The notes under the pieces: generated by a model
Seen by the model: only the letters and a program-made list of their open reading frames with translations
Database searches by the model: none
What the model was told of the DNA's origin: nothing
Made by a program: the position numbers and the translations under genes
DNA from: Cellvibrionales bacterium
Lineage (GTDB): Bacteria > Pseudomonadota > Gammaproteobacteria > Pseudomonadales > JAHEGP01
Reading direction: 5' to 3'
Length of the DNA: 8,711 nucleotides
Assembly (NCBI GenBank): GCA_024645065.1
Contig: JAHEGP010000124.1
Coordinates: forward strand, 1 to 8,711
Shown here: positions 1-6,367 of the stretch, one piece after another
Numbering within the stretch: the first letter of the stretch is position 1
How the letters are laid out: each line of letters opens with the position of its first letter

Positions 1-51
1 TGGCCTGGCGTCGATCCACGCAGACGCACTGCTGGCAGACGCCAAGGCTAT

Positions 52-79
52 AAAAAATCCAGCGCCACTGCCACCCTGG
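52..79 (-). terminator. Weak candidate terminator downstream of pstB1
   Basis: On the minus strand an imperfect stem (CCAG pairing with CTGG, a mismatch, then two more pairs) is followed by A and six T. It lies about 200 bp after the pstB1 stop. The stem is short, so it may be inactive. The rest of positions 1-280 shows no convincing gene. It has one other perfect 6-bp inverted repeat (CCGGGC at 160-165, GCCCGG at 175-180) without a T tract on either strand. Confidence 0.25.
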
Positions 80-280
80 TTCAGGTATTCCCAGGGGGTT
101 TATATAGCTCTCGCCCCTCAGCAGGAAGGGATTGGCGGGGGAAATCAGCGGCGCCGAATCCGGGCACTGTACAAGCCCGGGGCTTGCAGAATTGCGACAT
201 GACAAATGACGGTCCGGGATACCGGGTGGAAAAGGAAGCTGCAAACCTGGCTGATCAGGTCGCAGCGAAGCCGCGGGCCT

Positions 281-1084
281 TCAACCGTAGCGGCCCTCTA
301 TATAGTTTGCGGTTTCCTGACTGCTGGGGGTCACAAACATCTTGTCTGTAGCAGCATGTTCGATCACCTTGCCCATCAGCATGAATATGCATTCCTCACT
401 GGCTCGACGGGCCTGTGACATATTGTGGGTTACGATCAAGATGGTGTATTCACCCCGCAGGTCCCAGATCAACTCCTCAACCGCCTCGGTGCCTTTTGGG
501 TCGAGAGCCGAGCAAGGTTCATCCATTAACAATACCGTTGGCTTCACGGGGAGCAGGCGGGCGATACACAGTTTTTGTTGCTCCTCCAGCGACAACTCGG
601 TTGCCTTGCGCTTGAGGTTATCCTTCACCTTATCCCACAGTAGTACCTTGCGCAGGGCTGACTCCAGGATCTCGTCCTTGTCGCTCTGGCTGCTGCCGAG
701 GTCGCTGGCGTGGATATTATAGCCAAACAGCACGTTGTCCCTGATCGATATCGGCAGCGGATTGGGCCGCTGAAACACCATACCGATCTGCTTGCGAACC
801 TGCAGCAATTCAACGGCATCCTCATAAATATCCTGACCAAGAACCTCGATAGCCCCTTCAATACGCACGTAGTCGAGTCGTTCGTTGATGCGGTTGACGC
901 TGCGCAAGAAGGTACTCTTGCCGCAACCGGAGGGACCAATAAGGGAGGTGATGATGCCACTCTTGATTTGCAGGTTAACGTCGAATAATGCCTGGAAGGT
1001 GCCGTACCACAGGCTCAGGTCCCGGGACTCGATCGCATAGGCTGCGGTTTCGCGCGACAGGTTTTTTGCTGCAGCTGTATTCAT
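281..1084 (-). CDS. pstB: Phosphate ABC transporter ATP-binding protein PstB1 (degenerate signature motif)
   Basis: This is a cytoplasmic ATPase subunit of the Pst phosphate importer, 267 residues against about 257 for E. coli PstB, with a slightly longer N-terminus. It has Walker A GPSGCGKST (50-58), Q-loop VFQ with Gln105, PstB-typical PISIRDN (111-117), Walker B VLLMDE (184-189), D-loop SALDP and H-loop VTHNM with His220. It ends in YIEGRYG, as PstB does. The ABC signature, normally LSGGQQQRLCIAR, reads LSLEEQQKLCIAR here (164-176), so both glycines and the first Gln are lost. I read this directly on the DNA (about 563-595) and there is no frameshift. It is the last gene of the operon, 45 bp after pstB2, with only a weak distal AAAGGG as ribosome-binding site. 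The Walker site should bind and hydrolyse ATP if paired with a partner that supplies LSGGQ; PstB2 next door does. PstB family assignment is secure; heterodimerisation is inferred. Confidence 0.95.
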   Translation of the reverse strand: MNTAAAKNLSRETAAYAIESRDLSLWYGTFQALFDVNLQIKSGIITSLIGPSGCGKSTFLRSVNRINERLDYVRIEGAIEVLGQDIYEDAVELLQVRKQIGMVFQRPNPLPISIRDNVLFGYNIHASDLGSSQSDKDEILESALRKVLLWDKVKDNLKRKATELSLEEQQKLCIARLLPVKPTVLLMDEPCSALDPKGTEAVEELIWDLRGEYTILIVTHNMSQARRASEECIFMLMGKVIEHAATDKMFVTPSSQETANYIEGRYG

Positions 1085-1129
1085 CGTTGTTATCTACCCT
1101 TTACGGTGGTCAGTGCGAGCGGGTCGGCA

Positions 1130-1897
1130 TTAGCCGAATTTTCCTTCGATATAATCGAGGGTCTTTTGGTGCTGTACTTCGCCATTGAACATCGCCTCGG
1201 TATCACCGATTTCGACGCAGCGGCCCTCGAGGAAGAAAGCGGTTCGGTCTGCCAGGCGCCTCGCCTGTTGTACCAGGTTGGTCACCAGGATGATCGTCAT
1301 CTCGGATTTGAGTTCCTTGAGCACATCCTCGATCCGCATGGTGGTGACCGGATCTACAGCAATCGAAAACTCATCCAGCATTAGCACCTCGGGGTTTTGC
1401 GACAATGCCCGGGCGATGGTTAGACGCTGCTGCTGCCCACCGGACAGCAGGCTACCGAGGGAATTCAAACGGTCACCCACCTCATCCCACAGCGCTGCTC
1501 TACTGAGGCAGCGCTCCACGATAACATCCAGGTCTCCCTTATTGGTAATACCTGAGAGCCGCGGTGCCAGCGCCACGTTGTCGTATATGGTCATCGGCAG
1601 GCCAACCGGCAGCGGAAAAACCACCCCGATTCGCTTGCGCAAAGCATAGATGTTATCCGCCTTGTGGACGTCGATGTCGCCAAAACGTATGTCGCCCGCC
1701 ACATTCATCCCGGTGGTGAAGACATCCATCCGATTGATCGCCTTGAGAAACGACGTCTTGCCCGCATTGGCCGGACCAATGATGCCGAATATCTCATGCT
1801 CTCGCACTTCCAGAGACACTTCCTCCAGGGCCGGCGTGTTGCCGTAGTGGATGGACAGGTCCTTAACTTCGATTTTTACCGGTTGGCTGCTCACCAC
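1130..1897 (-). CDS. pstB: Phosphate ABC transporter ATP-binding protein PstB2 (degenerate Q- and H-loops)
   Basis: This is a second PstB-like ATPase of 255 residues. Walker A is GPANAGKT (41-48), a permitted but unusual form. The signature LSGGQQQRLTIAR (151-163) is canonical and Walker B VLMLDE (171-176) keeps Asp and Glu. Other catalytic elements are altered. The Q-loop VFQ is VFP (Pro95). The usual EPCSALDP is EFSIAVDP. The H-loop VTHNMQQA is VTNLVQQA, so the switch His is Asn207. The start is GTG at 1897 or the adjacent GTG at 1894. Both overlap the pstA stop (GTGGTGA), implying translational coupling. The ATP site of this subunit looks impaired, but it can lend an intact signature to PstB1. 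It could instead be a decaying paralogue, yet the full-length frame and conserved fold argue against that. Confidence 0.93.
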   Translation of the reverse strand: MVSSQPVKIEVKDLSIHYGNTPALEEVSLEVREHEIFGIIGPANAGKTSFLKAINRMDVFTTGMNVAGDIRFGDIDVHKADNIYALRKRIGVVFPLPVGLPMTIYDNVALAPRLSGITNKGDLDVIVERCLSRAALWDEVGDRLNSLGSLLSGGQQQRLTIARALSQNPEVLMLDEFSIAVDPVTTMRIEDVLKELKSEMTIILVTNLVQQARRLADRTAFFLEGRCVEIGDTEAMFNGEVQHQKTLDYIEGKFG

Positions 1898-2760
1898 TTT
1901 TTCTTACCACGCAGATACATGCGAAAAGCAATCGATATACTGTTCATAATCAGCACCATAGCAATCAACACCAACGCTACCCCGTAGGGCAGCGCCTCGG
2001 GTACATTCGGCACCTGGGTCGAAACCACAAACAAATGCAGTGACAGTGCCATCGTCTGGTCGAACACACTCTCGGGCAAAAACGGCAGGTAAAAGGCGGC
2101 GCCGGTAAACATAATCGGCGCGGTCTCCCCGGTGGTGCGGGACACCTCGAGTATCACCCCGGTCAATATGCCGCTGACCGCATTGGGCAGCACCACCCGG
2201 CGAATCGTCTGCCAGCGGGTTGCACCCATATTCCAGCAGGCTTCTCGAAAAGCGTGGGGCACTGCCTGCAACGATTCCCGGCTGGCTACGATTACCACCG
2301 GCAGGGTCATGATCGCCAGGGTCAGGCTGGCTGCCAGGATACTGGTACCAAACTTGAAAAAGATAACGAAAGCACCGACCCCGAACAGGGCGTGGACGAT
2401 TGAGGGCACGCCGGCAAGGTTGATAATGGCGAGGTTAATCACCCGGGTCAGCCAATTGTCCGGGGCGTACTCGCTGAGATAAATCGCGGCCGCGATTCCA
2501 ATCGGGACGGATGCCAACAGCGCCACCCCCACCAGCCACACGGTGCCGAACAAGGCGGGGAAAATGCCACCAGCCGTCATACCGTCTGTAGGCACGGTAA
2601 ACAGGAAGTCGGCCGAAATGATACTCCCTCCCTTGTAGATCAGGGTGCTGACTATGATCAGCACTGGCAGAATCAGTAGCCAGGTCATCATCAGGAAAAG
2701 CAGCCGAAAAAGGCCCTGGGTGCGCTGGTTGCGCTCGTTCAGTTGTGTTGTCGAAAACAT
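1891..2760 (-). CDS. pstA: Phosphate ABC transporter permease PstA
   Basis: This is an inner-membrane permease subunit of the phosphate importer, 289 residues. After a short charged N-terminus there are about six hydrophobic segments, roughly at 18-42, 68-95, 107-135, 139-160, 196-222 and 258-280. The cytoplasmic EAA loop that contacts the ATPase is clear (EACWNMGATRWQTIRRVVLP, 173-192). The following SRTTGETAP segment (207-215) is typical of PstA. The protein ends in a basic tail. ATG at 2760 lies 6 bp after the pstC stop with a modest AAGGG upstream. Its stop overlaps the pstB2 start. It should pair with PstC as a heterodimeric channel, so each permease subunit could contact a different PstB. 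Confidence 0.96.
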   Translation of the reverse strand: MFSTTQLNERNQRTQGLFRLLFLMMTWLLILPVLIIVSTLIYKGGSIISADFLFTVPTDGMTAGGIFPALFGTVWLVGVALLASVPIGIAAAIYLSEYAPDNWLTRVINLAIINLAGVPSIVHALFGVGAFVIFFKFGTSILAASLTLAIMTLPVVIVASRESLQAVPHAFREACWNMGATRWQTIRRVVLPNAVSGILTGVILEVSRTTGETAPIMFTGAAFYLPFLPESVFDQTMALSLHLFVVSTQVPNVPEALPYGVALVLIAMVLIMNSISIAFRMYLRGKKKW

Positions 2761-2766
2761 GATTCA

Positions 2767-3693
2767 CTAGCCCTTCTTTATGCCCTTCACAATCAGGTCC
2801 GCAGTCAGGTTGATCAGGAAGGTTATGATGAACAGGAATATGCCGATGGTAAACAAGGCTCCGTAGTGTTCCGAGCCAACCGCGGTTTCGCCCAGCTCCG
2901 CGGCAATAGTTGCCGTTAGCGCCCGCACCGAATCGAAGATACTGCCGGGAATGTTGACCGAGTGCCCGGTCGCCATCAGCACCGCCATGGTCTCGCCAAA
3001 ACCGCGGCCTACGCCCAGCAGTACCGCGCCTAACAGCCCGTTTCGGGCGGCCGGCAACACCACCCGGGTGATCACTTGCCAGCGCGTCGCACCCATGGCC
3101 TCTGCGGCCTCGCGGTAGCTATCCGGCACCGCCTTGAGCGCATCCTCGGCAATGGACGCCATGATCGGCGCCGCCATCAGGCCAAGAATTACCCCGGCAT
3201 TCAGCACGTTAAGCCCAACCGGTACATCAAAGGTTTTTATAATCAGCGGATTCATAATGGACAGGCCGATAAAACCCCACACCACCGACGGTATCGCAGC
3301 CAGCAGTTCGACCAGCACCTTGAGGTATTCGCGTTTCTTCCCGGTAGCAAATTCACCGATGTAAATTGCGGCACCAAGTGCAAACGGTATCGCCACAATC
3401 ATCGCAAGACCCGTGACACTGGCAGTTCCTGCTATCAGCGCCAGAATGCCGAACTCAGGATCGTCCTCGTCACTCGGGAACCAGTATTCGGTGGTAAAGA
3501 ACTCCATGAAGTCGAAGCGGTCGGTGATAAAGCCCAGGCCTTCCTTGGTAATAAAAACGAAGATACCGACAATAAAAATAATGGCCGATATCCCACCGAT
3601 GAATACCAGCGCCTGCATCAACTTGTCGACGTACCAATCCGCACCACGGTTATTGGCGTTGGGGTGTTGGATTGCGGGAAAGGGCTTATCCAT
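2767..3693 (-). CDS. pstC: Phosphate ABC transporter permease PstC
   Basis: This is the second inner-membrane permease subunit, 308 residues from the chosen ATG. It has hydrophobic segments at about 26-50, 82-113, 127-150, 164-186, 216-243 and 279-303. The EAA loop EAAEAMGATRWQVITRVVLP is at 195-214, followed by the PstC-type GRGFGETMAV (229-238). The frame stays open upstream to a TTG at 3723 inside phoU. I prefer ATG at 3693 because it follows the phoU stop by one base (TGATATG) and has GAGGA 11 bases upstream. An acidic loop (DEDDPE, 75-80) lies between the first two membrane segments. The tight junction with phoU indicates coupled expression. Confidence 0.95.
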   Translation of the reverse strand: MDKPFPAIQHPNANNRGADWYVDKLMQALVFIGGISAIIFIVGIFVFITKEGLGFITDRFDFMEFFTTEYWFPSDEDDPEFGILALIAGTASVTGLAMIVAIPFALGAAIYIGEFATGKKREYLKVLVELLAAIPSVVWGFIGLSIMNPLIIKTFDVPVGLNVLNAGVILGLMAAPIMASIAEDALKAVPDSYREAAEAMGATRWQVITRVVLPAARNGLLGAVLLGVGRGFGETMAVLMATGHSVNIPGSIFDSVRALTATIAAELGETAVGSEHYGALFTIGIFLFIITFLINLTADLIVKGIKKG

Positions 3694-3694
3694 A

Positions 3695-4768
3695 TCAGGA
3701 AGCGTCCTCACCGCGCAGGTCAATCATCAGATCCTTGATCCTTACCGCCAGCTGGCGATGCGCCGCTTCCAGCTCAGCCAGATCCGCATTCGGTGGTATG
3801 TTGTCCATGTCCCATTCGAGCAGAACCGAATGGAAGGGTGGCTGGGAAATCACTTCCCCGGCAGCACCGCCAAGGCTTACGATGACATAAAAGTCGCTCA
3901 ACTCCGAAGTGGTGAAGTCGAATTTCTTGGGCTTGGTCGAGCGCAGGTCCTCGCCCCGCTCAGCCATGAAATTGACCATATTGGTCTGCATCGCAGCCGC
4001 CGCTTCCACACCCGCACTGGTATAGCGCCCGCTGTTGGGGAAATTTTTGCGGGCGATGGCTGCGGCCAGAGGCGCCAGGCAAGCATCGTCATCATCGACG
4101 AACAGAATCTGGTAAACCTTTTTCGGCTTGGTCTCGCCGGTGGTGAGAAACACTGTTTCTTCGCAAAGATTTTTTGCCTGGTCCGCGATGCGCTCGAGCC
4201 GATGGTAGACGACAAATATGGCAAAACGATCCTGCAGCGGCCAGGTGTGCTGGTGGTCGAGCAGATCCTCGAAGACGGTTGCAAAGGTCGCCTGTACCTC
4301 GCCCGCCATTGGCATGGTCGCCCTGGCCATTTCAACATTGGATTCGTCGAATGCCTGGACCGCCTGCTGCAACACCTGGCGCGCCTCATGTGCCATCAAC
4401 TCGACTCCCCGGGCAGCCGCCCCCTCTGGGGGGGCCGACAGCTGGAACATTTCCCGGCAGATGGTGACCGCGTAGTCTCCGATCCGCTCGAGCAATATGT
4501 TGCTGCGAAAGATCGAGGATGTCAGCCGCAGATGGCCGGCGCTGGGCAGGTGAACAGCAATAAAACTATGGCACAGCGCGTCTATATCGCGCATCGCACG
4601 ATTGATATGCCCGTCCGCCAGAATAGTACTGCTGGCCAGCTCCCTGTCGCCCGTCAACAGGGCATGAACCGCGTTCTTTACCGCTGTCTCAACCAGGCCG
4701 GCCAACAACCTGACCTGCTCGCGAATATGCAACAGGTCGTTCTCCAATCGCTTTTCGTAATGGGACAT
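3695..4768 (-). CDS. phoU: PhoU fused to an inactive ArsC/LMW-phosphatase-like domain
   Basis: The protein has 357 residues; ordinary PhoU has about 215-240. Residues 1 to about 210 are PhoU: two helical-bundle repeats with the metal-site motifs ERIGDYAVT (94-102, last Asn replaced by Thr) and ERIADQAKN (192-200, intact ExxxDxxxN). Residues 217-350 resemble low-molecular-weight tyrosine phosphatase or thioredoxin-type arsenate reductase. They have a first strand YQILFV, a P-loop position, a helix APLAAAIARK, then TSAG (250-253), an SDFYVIVSLG strand and a late WDMDNIP resembling the acid loop WGFDDP. The catalytic loop CxxxxxR is DDDDACL (225-231), so nucleophile Cys is Asp225 and Arg is Leu231; the other ArsC redox cysteines are also absent. 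PhoU normally links the Pst transporter to PhoR to repress the Pho regulon. The added domain may bind a ligand or partner. DDDD also recalls a receiver domain, but the later motifs fit ArsC better. AGGAGAG lies about 11 bases before the ATG. Confidence 0.88.
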   Translation of the reverse strand: MSHYEKRLENDLLHIREQVRLLAGLVETAVKNAVHALLTGDRELASSTILADGHINRAMRDIDALCHSFIAVHLPSAGHLRLTSSIFRSNILLERIGDYAVTICREMFQLSAPPEGAAARGVELMAHEARQVLQQAVQAFDESNVEMARATMPMAGEVQATFATVFEDLLDHQHTWPLQDRFAIFVVYHRLERIADQAKNLCEETVFLTTGETKPKKVYQILFVDDDDACLAPLAAAIARKNFPNSGRYTSAGVEAAAAMQTNMVNFMAERGEDLRSTKPKKFDFTTSELSDFYVIVSLGGAAGEVISQPPFHSVLLEWDMDNIPPNADLAELEAAHRQLAVRIKDLMIDLRGEDAS

Positions 4769-4830
4769 GATCTATACCGCTCTCCTGCAGCAGCGCCAAT
4801 GGAATACTGGAGCTAACACGCTTGATACGA

Positions 4831-4848
4831 GCGGGGCAGACACCCCGC
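4831..4848 (-). other. GC-rich stem-loop between pstS and phoU
   Basis: A perfect 6-bp stem (GCGGGG and CCCCGC) encloses a 6-base loop and starts about 27 bases after the pstS stop in the transcript. No T tract follows, so it is probably not a full terminator. It may protect the pstS message 3' end or partly attenuate readthrough, giving more PstS than membrane subunits. That role is inferred from analogous binding-protein operons. Confidence 0.4.
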
Positions 4849-4875
4849 CGGTCACTTCTCTTCTCTTATTTTGCT

Positions 4876-5751
4876 TTATTCACATGACACCGTTTTGGCG
4901 GGTGCATATCCCTTGTTCACAATGATGCACTGGCCGGTATCGCTCATGATCCAATCAAGGTAGTCCTTGATAGCACCCTGCGGCTCGCCATTGGTATACA
5001 TGAACAGAGGCCGGGCAATGGGATAGCTACGATCCACGGCGGTTGCCACGCTGGGGTTGACGCAAGCCTGGCCAGCTTCTTTCTCGATACAGGCCATCTT
5101 CACATGATCGGTGGCATACGCAAGGCCACTGTAGCCGATGGCGCAGGGGGTTTTTTCCACCAGGTCGACAACGTCCTTGGAGCCGTGCATGTCCAGGGTA
5201 CCGGAGCGGTACTTGCCTTTTTTACCCAGCACCGCCTCCTGAAAATAGGCGTAGGTGCCGGAATTATTCTGGCGGCTGACCACGATGATTTTATCGCTAT
5301 CGCAGCCCGGCACCTTGATGCCCAGATCGGACCACTTCTCTGCCTTACCCTTGCGTCCGTAAATCGATTTCAGCTGTTCGAGGGACACGGTGCCAGCGGG
5401 ATTGTCGGGGTGCAGGAAAACCGCCAGGGCATCGTACCCCACCACATGCTCGACCGGATTCTGACCACGATCTTTCGCCTGCTTGATCTCACTGTCCTTC
5501 ATCTTGCGGCTGGCGTTGGCCAAATCGACGGTGCCGTTGATCATGGCCGCAATTCCTGTACCCGAACCGCCACCCGAGACTGCTACGGCCACGTCAGAGT
5601 CCACTTTCTGGTATTCCTCTGCCCAGGCCTGGGCGACATTCACCAGGGTATCCGACCCCTTATTCTGGATAACGGTGCGAGCCTGACTTGCGCCGGAAAA
5701 AACGACAGCAGCGCCCAGCAAAACGGTTGGAATAAAGTTGCTAGATTTCAC
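4876..5751 (-). CDS. pstS: Periplasmic phosphate-binding protein PstS
   Basis: This is a 291-residue solute-binding protein that captures phosphate in the periplasm and delivers it to PstCA. A Sec signal peptide (basic start, hydrophobic 7-20) probably ends at SQA|R (24/25). Ligand-site segments typical of the family are visible: KGSDTL (31-36), SGGGSGTGIAAM (59-70), ANASRKM (78-84), GYDALAVF (105-112) and SRQNNSGTYAYF (159-170). Six cysteines (150, 203, 221, 230, 275, 290) could form three disulfides, more than usual for PstS, with one near the C-terminus. There is no lipobox, so it should be soluble. The GTG start is set by a strong AAGGAG eight bases upstream. It is first in the operon, divergent from mgtE, and its promoter presumably drives the cluster. 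It is a short PstS relative to the E. coli protein (about 346). Confidence 0.95.
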   Translation of the reverse strand: MKSSNFIPTVLLGAAVVFSGASQARTVIQNKGSDTLVNVAQAWAEEYQKVDSDVAVAVSGGGSGTGIAAMINGTVDLANASRKMKDSEIKQAKDRGQNPVEHVVGYDALAVFLHPDNPAGTVSLEQLKSIYGRKGKAEKWSDLGIKVPGCDSDKIIVVSRQNNSGTYAYFQEAVLGKKGKYRSGTLDMHGSKDVVDLVEKTPCAIGYSGLAYATDHVKMACIEKEAGQACVNPSVATAVDRSYPIARPLFMYTNGEPQGAIKDYLDWIMSDTGQCIIVNKGYAPAKTVSCE

Positions 5752-5759
5752 GATAGGAA

Positions 5760-5765
5760 CTCCTT
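5760..5765 (-). promoter_or_regulatory. Ribosome-binding site of pstS
   Basis: Perfect AAGGAG on the minus strand, eight bases before GTG at 5751. It decides the non-ATG start. Confidence 0.8.
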
Positions 5766-5813
5766 GGGATAAATAGTTGTTATCACTAGCTGCAGCAAAT
5801 CCGTACCATTCCT

Positions 5814-5844
5814 TACGCCGTCGCGATCGCTTTTTGACGGCGTA
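5814..5844. repeat. 9-bp perfect inverted repeat upstream of pstS
   Basis: TACGCCGTC (5814-5822) and GACGGCGTA (5836-5844) are perfect inverted copies. They enclose 13 bases made of the palindrome GCGATCGC plus TTTTT. It lies 63-93 bp before the pstS start. It could be an operator for a dimeric regulator or a 5'-leader hairpin. The T tract is inside the loop, so it is not a standard terminator. Confidence 0.6.
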
Positions 5845-5946
5845 CCAAAACCCGATTCTTCAGCGCTATCGCAGGGCTGATGAAACTACCCTGCTGGTTA
5901 TTTGTCACTCTTGTGGTTCAGGCTTGCTACTTGAGCCATCATGTTA

Positions 5947-5972
5947 GTTGCCATTTGTTACACTTTAGTTAC
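5947..5972 (+). repeat. Three phased GTTRC repeats
   Basis: GTTGC (5947), GTTAC (5957) and GTTAC (5968) recur at 10- and 11-bp steps, about one DNA turn apart. In one register this is a 7-4-7 layout (TTGTTAC, ACTT, TAGTTAC) like a Pho box, although the half-site differs from CTGTCAT. It is a possible regulator-binding array about 200 bp before pstS. Chance is not excluded. Confidence 0.3.
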
Positions 5973-6254
5973 GGCTTTTACCGGCGCACTTTATATTCCT
6001 GTCGCTGCGGCCAGGCGAAAATCTGCAACACCGGAAGGCCAGCCATTCCCCTGCAATTCTGCTTTTTACTCAACCCAAAAATGCAAGCCCCACAGCCTGT
6101 GCCTTGTTGTAACAGCATGCAAAGCAAGTAAGCCGCGCCGCGACTTCCCGCAACAGCAACGGGCTCTGGTGCCGCAGCGACTGGGTGCACTTCCGGATAC
6201 CAAAATCACCAGACTGCAACATAGCCACCGTGTTACGATGGAACGCAAGTGTAG

Positions 6255-6273
6255 CGCCCAGGCACTCTGGGCG
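6255..6273. repeat. 7-bp inverted repeat before the mgtE promoter candidate
   Basis: CGCCCAG (6255-6261) and CTGGGCG (6267-6273) pair perfectly around a 5-base loop. No T tract follows. It lies just upstream of the -10 candidate at 6291 and could be an operator overlapping the -35 position. Confidence 0.35.
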
Positions 6274-6290
6274 GGCACAACCCCTCGGAC

Positions 6291-6296
6291 TATAAA
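6291..6296 (+). promoter_or_regulatory. Candidate -10 box for mgtE
   Basis: TATAAA matches five of six consensus bases. No good -35 is found 17 bp upstream (TGGGCG), so an activator may be needed or the call may be wrong. A start near 6303 would place an imperfect hairpin (GCAGGATT 6301-6308, AATCCCTGC 6312-6320) at the very 5' end of a leader of about 65 bases, too short for an M-box riboswitch. Confidence 0.25.
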
Positions 6297-6357
6297 ATCT
6301 GCAGGATTGTAAATCCCTGCCCCGGTTGTGATAGGCCGGTCGCACAGACAACACGCT

Positions 6358-6362
6358 GGAGG
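6358..6362 (+). promoter_or_regulatory. Ribosome-binding site of mgtE
   Basis: GGAGG five bases before the GTG at 6368. It supports this non-ATG start and hence the full duplicated N-terminus. Confidence 0.7.
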
Positions 6363-6367
6363 ACCAC

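Larger units (their letters stand above)
5752..6367. other. Divergent pstS-mgtE intergenic region (616 bp)
   Basis: I see no convincing gene here. Open frames exist on both strands but lack ribosome-binding sites or recognisable domains. Both promoters must lie here. A canonical two-half Pho box (CTGTCAT repeats) is not visible. The nearest match, 5891-5908 on the plus strand, agrees at about 11 of 18 positions with one good half (TTGTCAC), but it points toward mgtE and is weak. Structured elements within the region are listed separately. Confidence 0.7.

Noticed and set aside
2..202. Plus-strand frame open from the window edge to TGA at 200-202, a possible 3' end of a convergent gene
   Set aside because: No recognisable motif, low-complexity Arg/Pro-rich end and no start visible; another plus-strand frame is equally open to about 351 and runs into pstB1.
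3694..3723. TTG start for pstC at 3723, overlapping phoU
   Set aside because: ATG at 3693 has GAGGA at a usable distance, follows the phoU stop by one base and removes an N-terminus atypical for PstC.
4084..4110. Receiver (REC) domain suggested by FVDDDD in the PhoU fusion
   Set aside because: The later receiver hallmarks (phospho-Asp strand LLD, conserved Thr/Ser and Lys) are not in place, whereas TSAG, SDFYVIVSL and WDMDNIP fit ArsC/LMWPTP; not fully excluded.
3413..4816. 467-residue plus-strand open frame opposite phoU and pstC
   Set aside because: Lies entirely antisense to well-supported genes with conserved domains; its composition is that of a reverse-strand shadow.
5891..5908. Possible Pho box CTGCTGGTTATTTGTCAC
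   Set aside because: Only one half-site fits (about 11 of 18 overall) and its orientation is away from pstS; kept only as a note in the intergenic entry.
5941..6312. 123-residue plus-strand open frame before mgtE
   Set aside because: No ribosome-binding site, no domain, Arg/Gln/Cys-rich composition unlike neighbouring genes.
6297..6367. M-box magnesium riboswitch upstream of mgtE
   Set aside because: The leader from the candidate start is about 65 bases and lacks the multi-helix architecture; only a small imperfect hairpin is visible.
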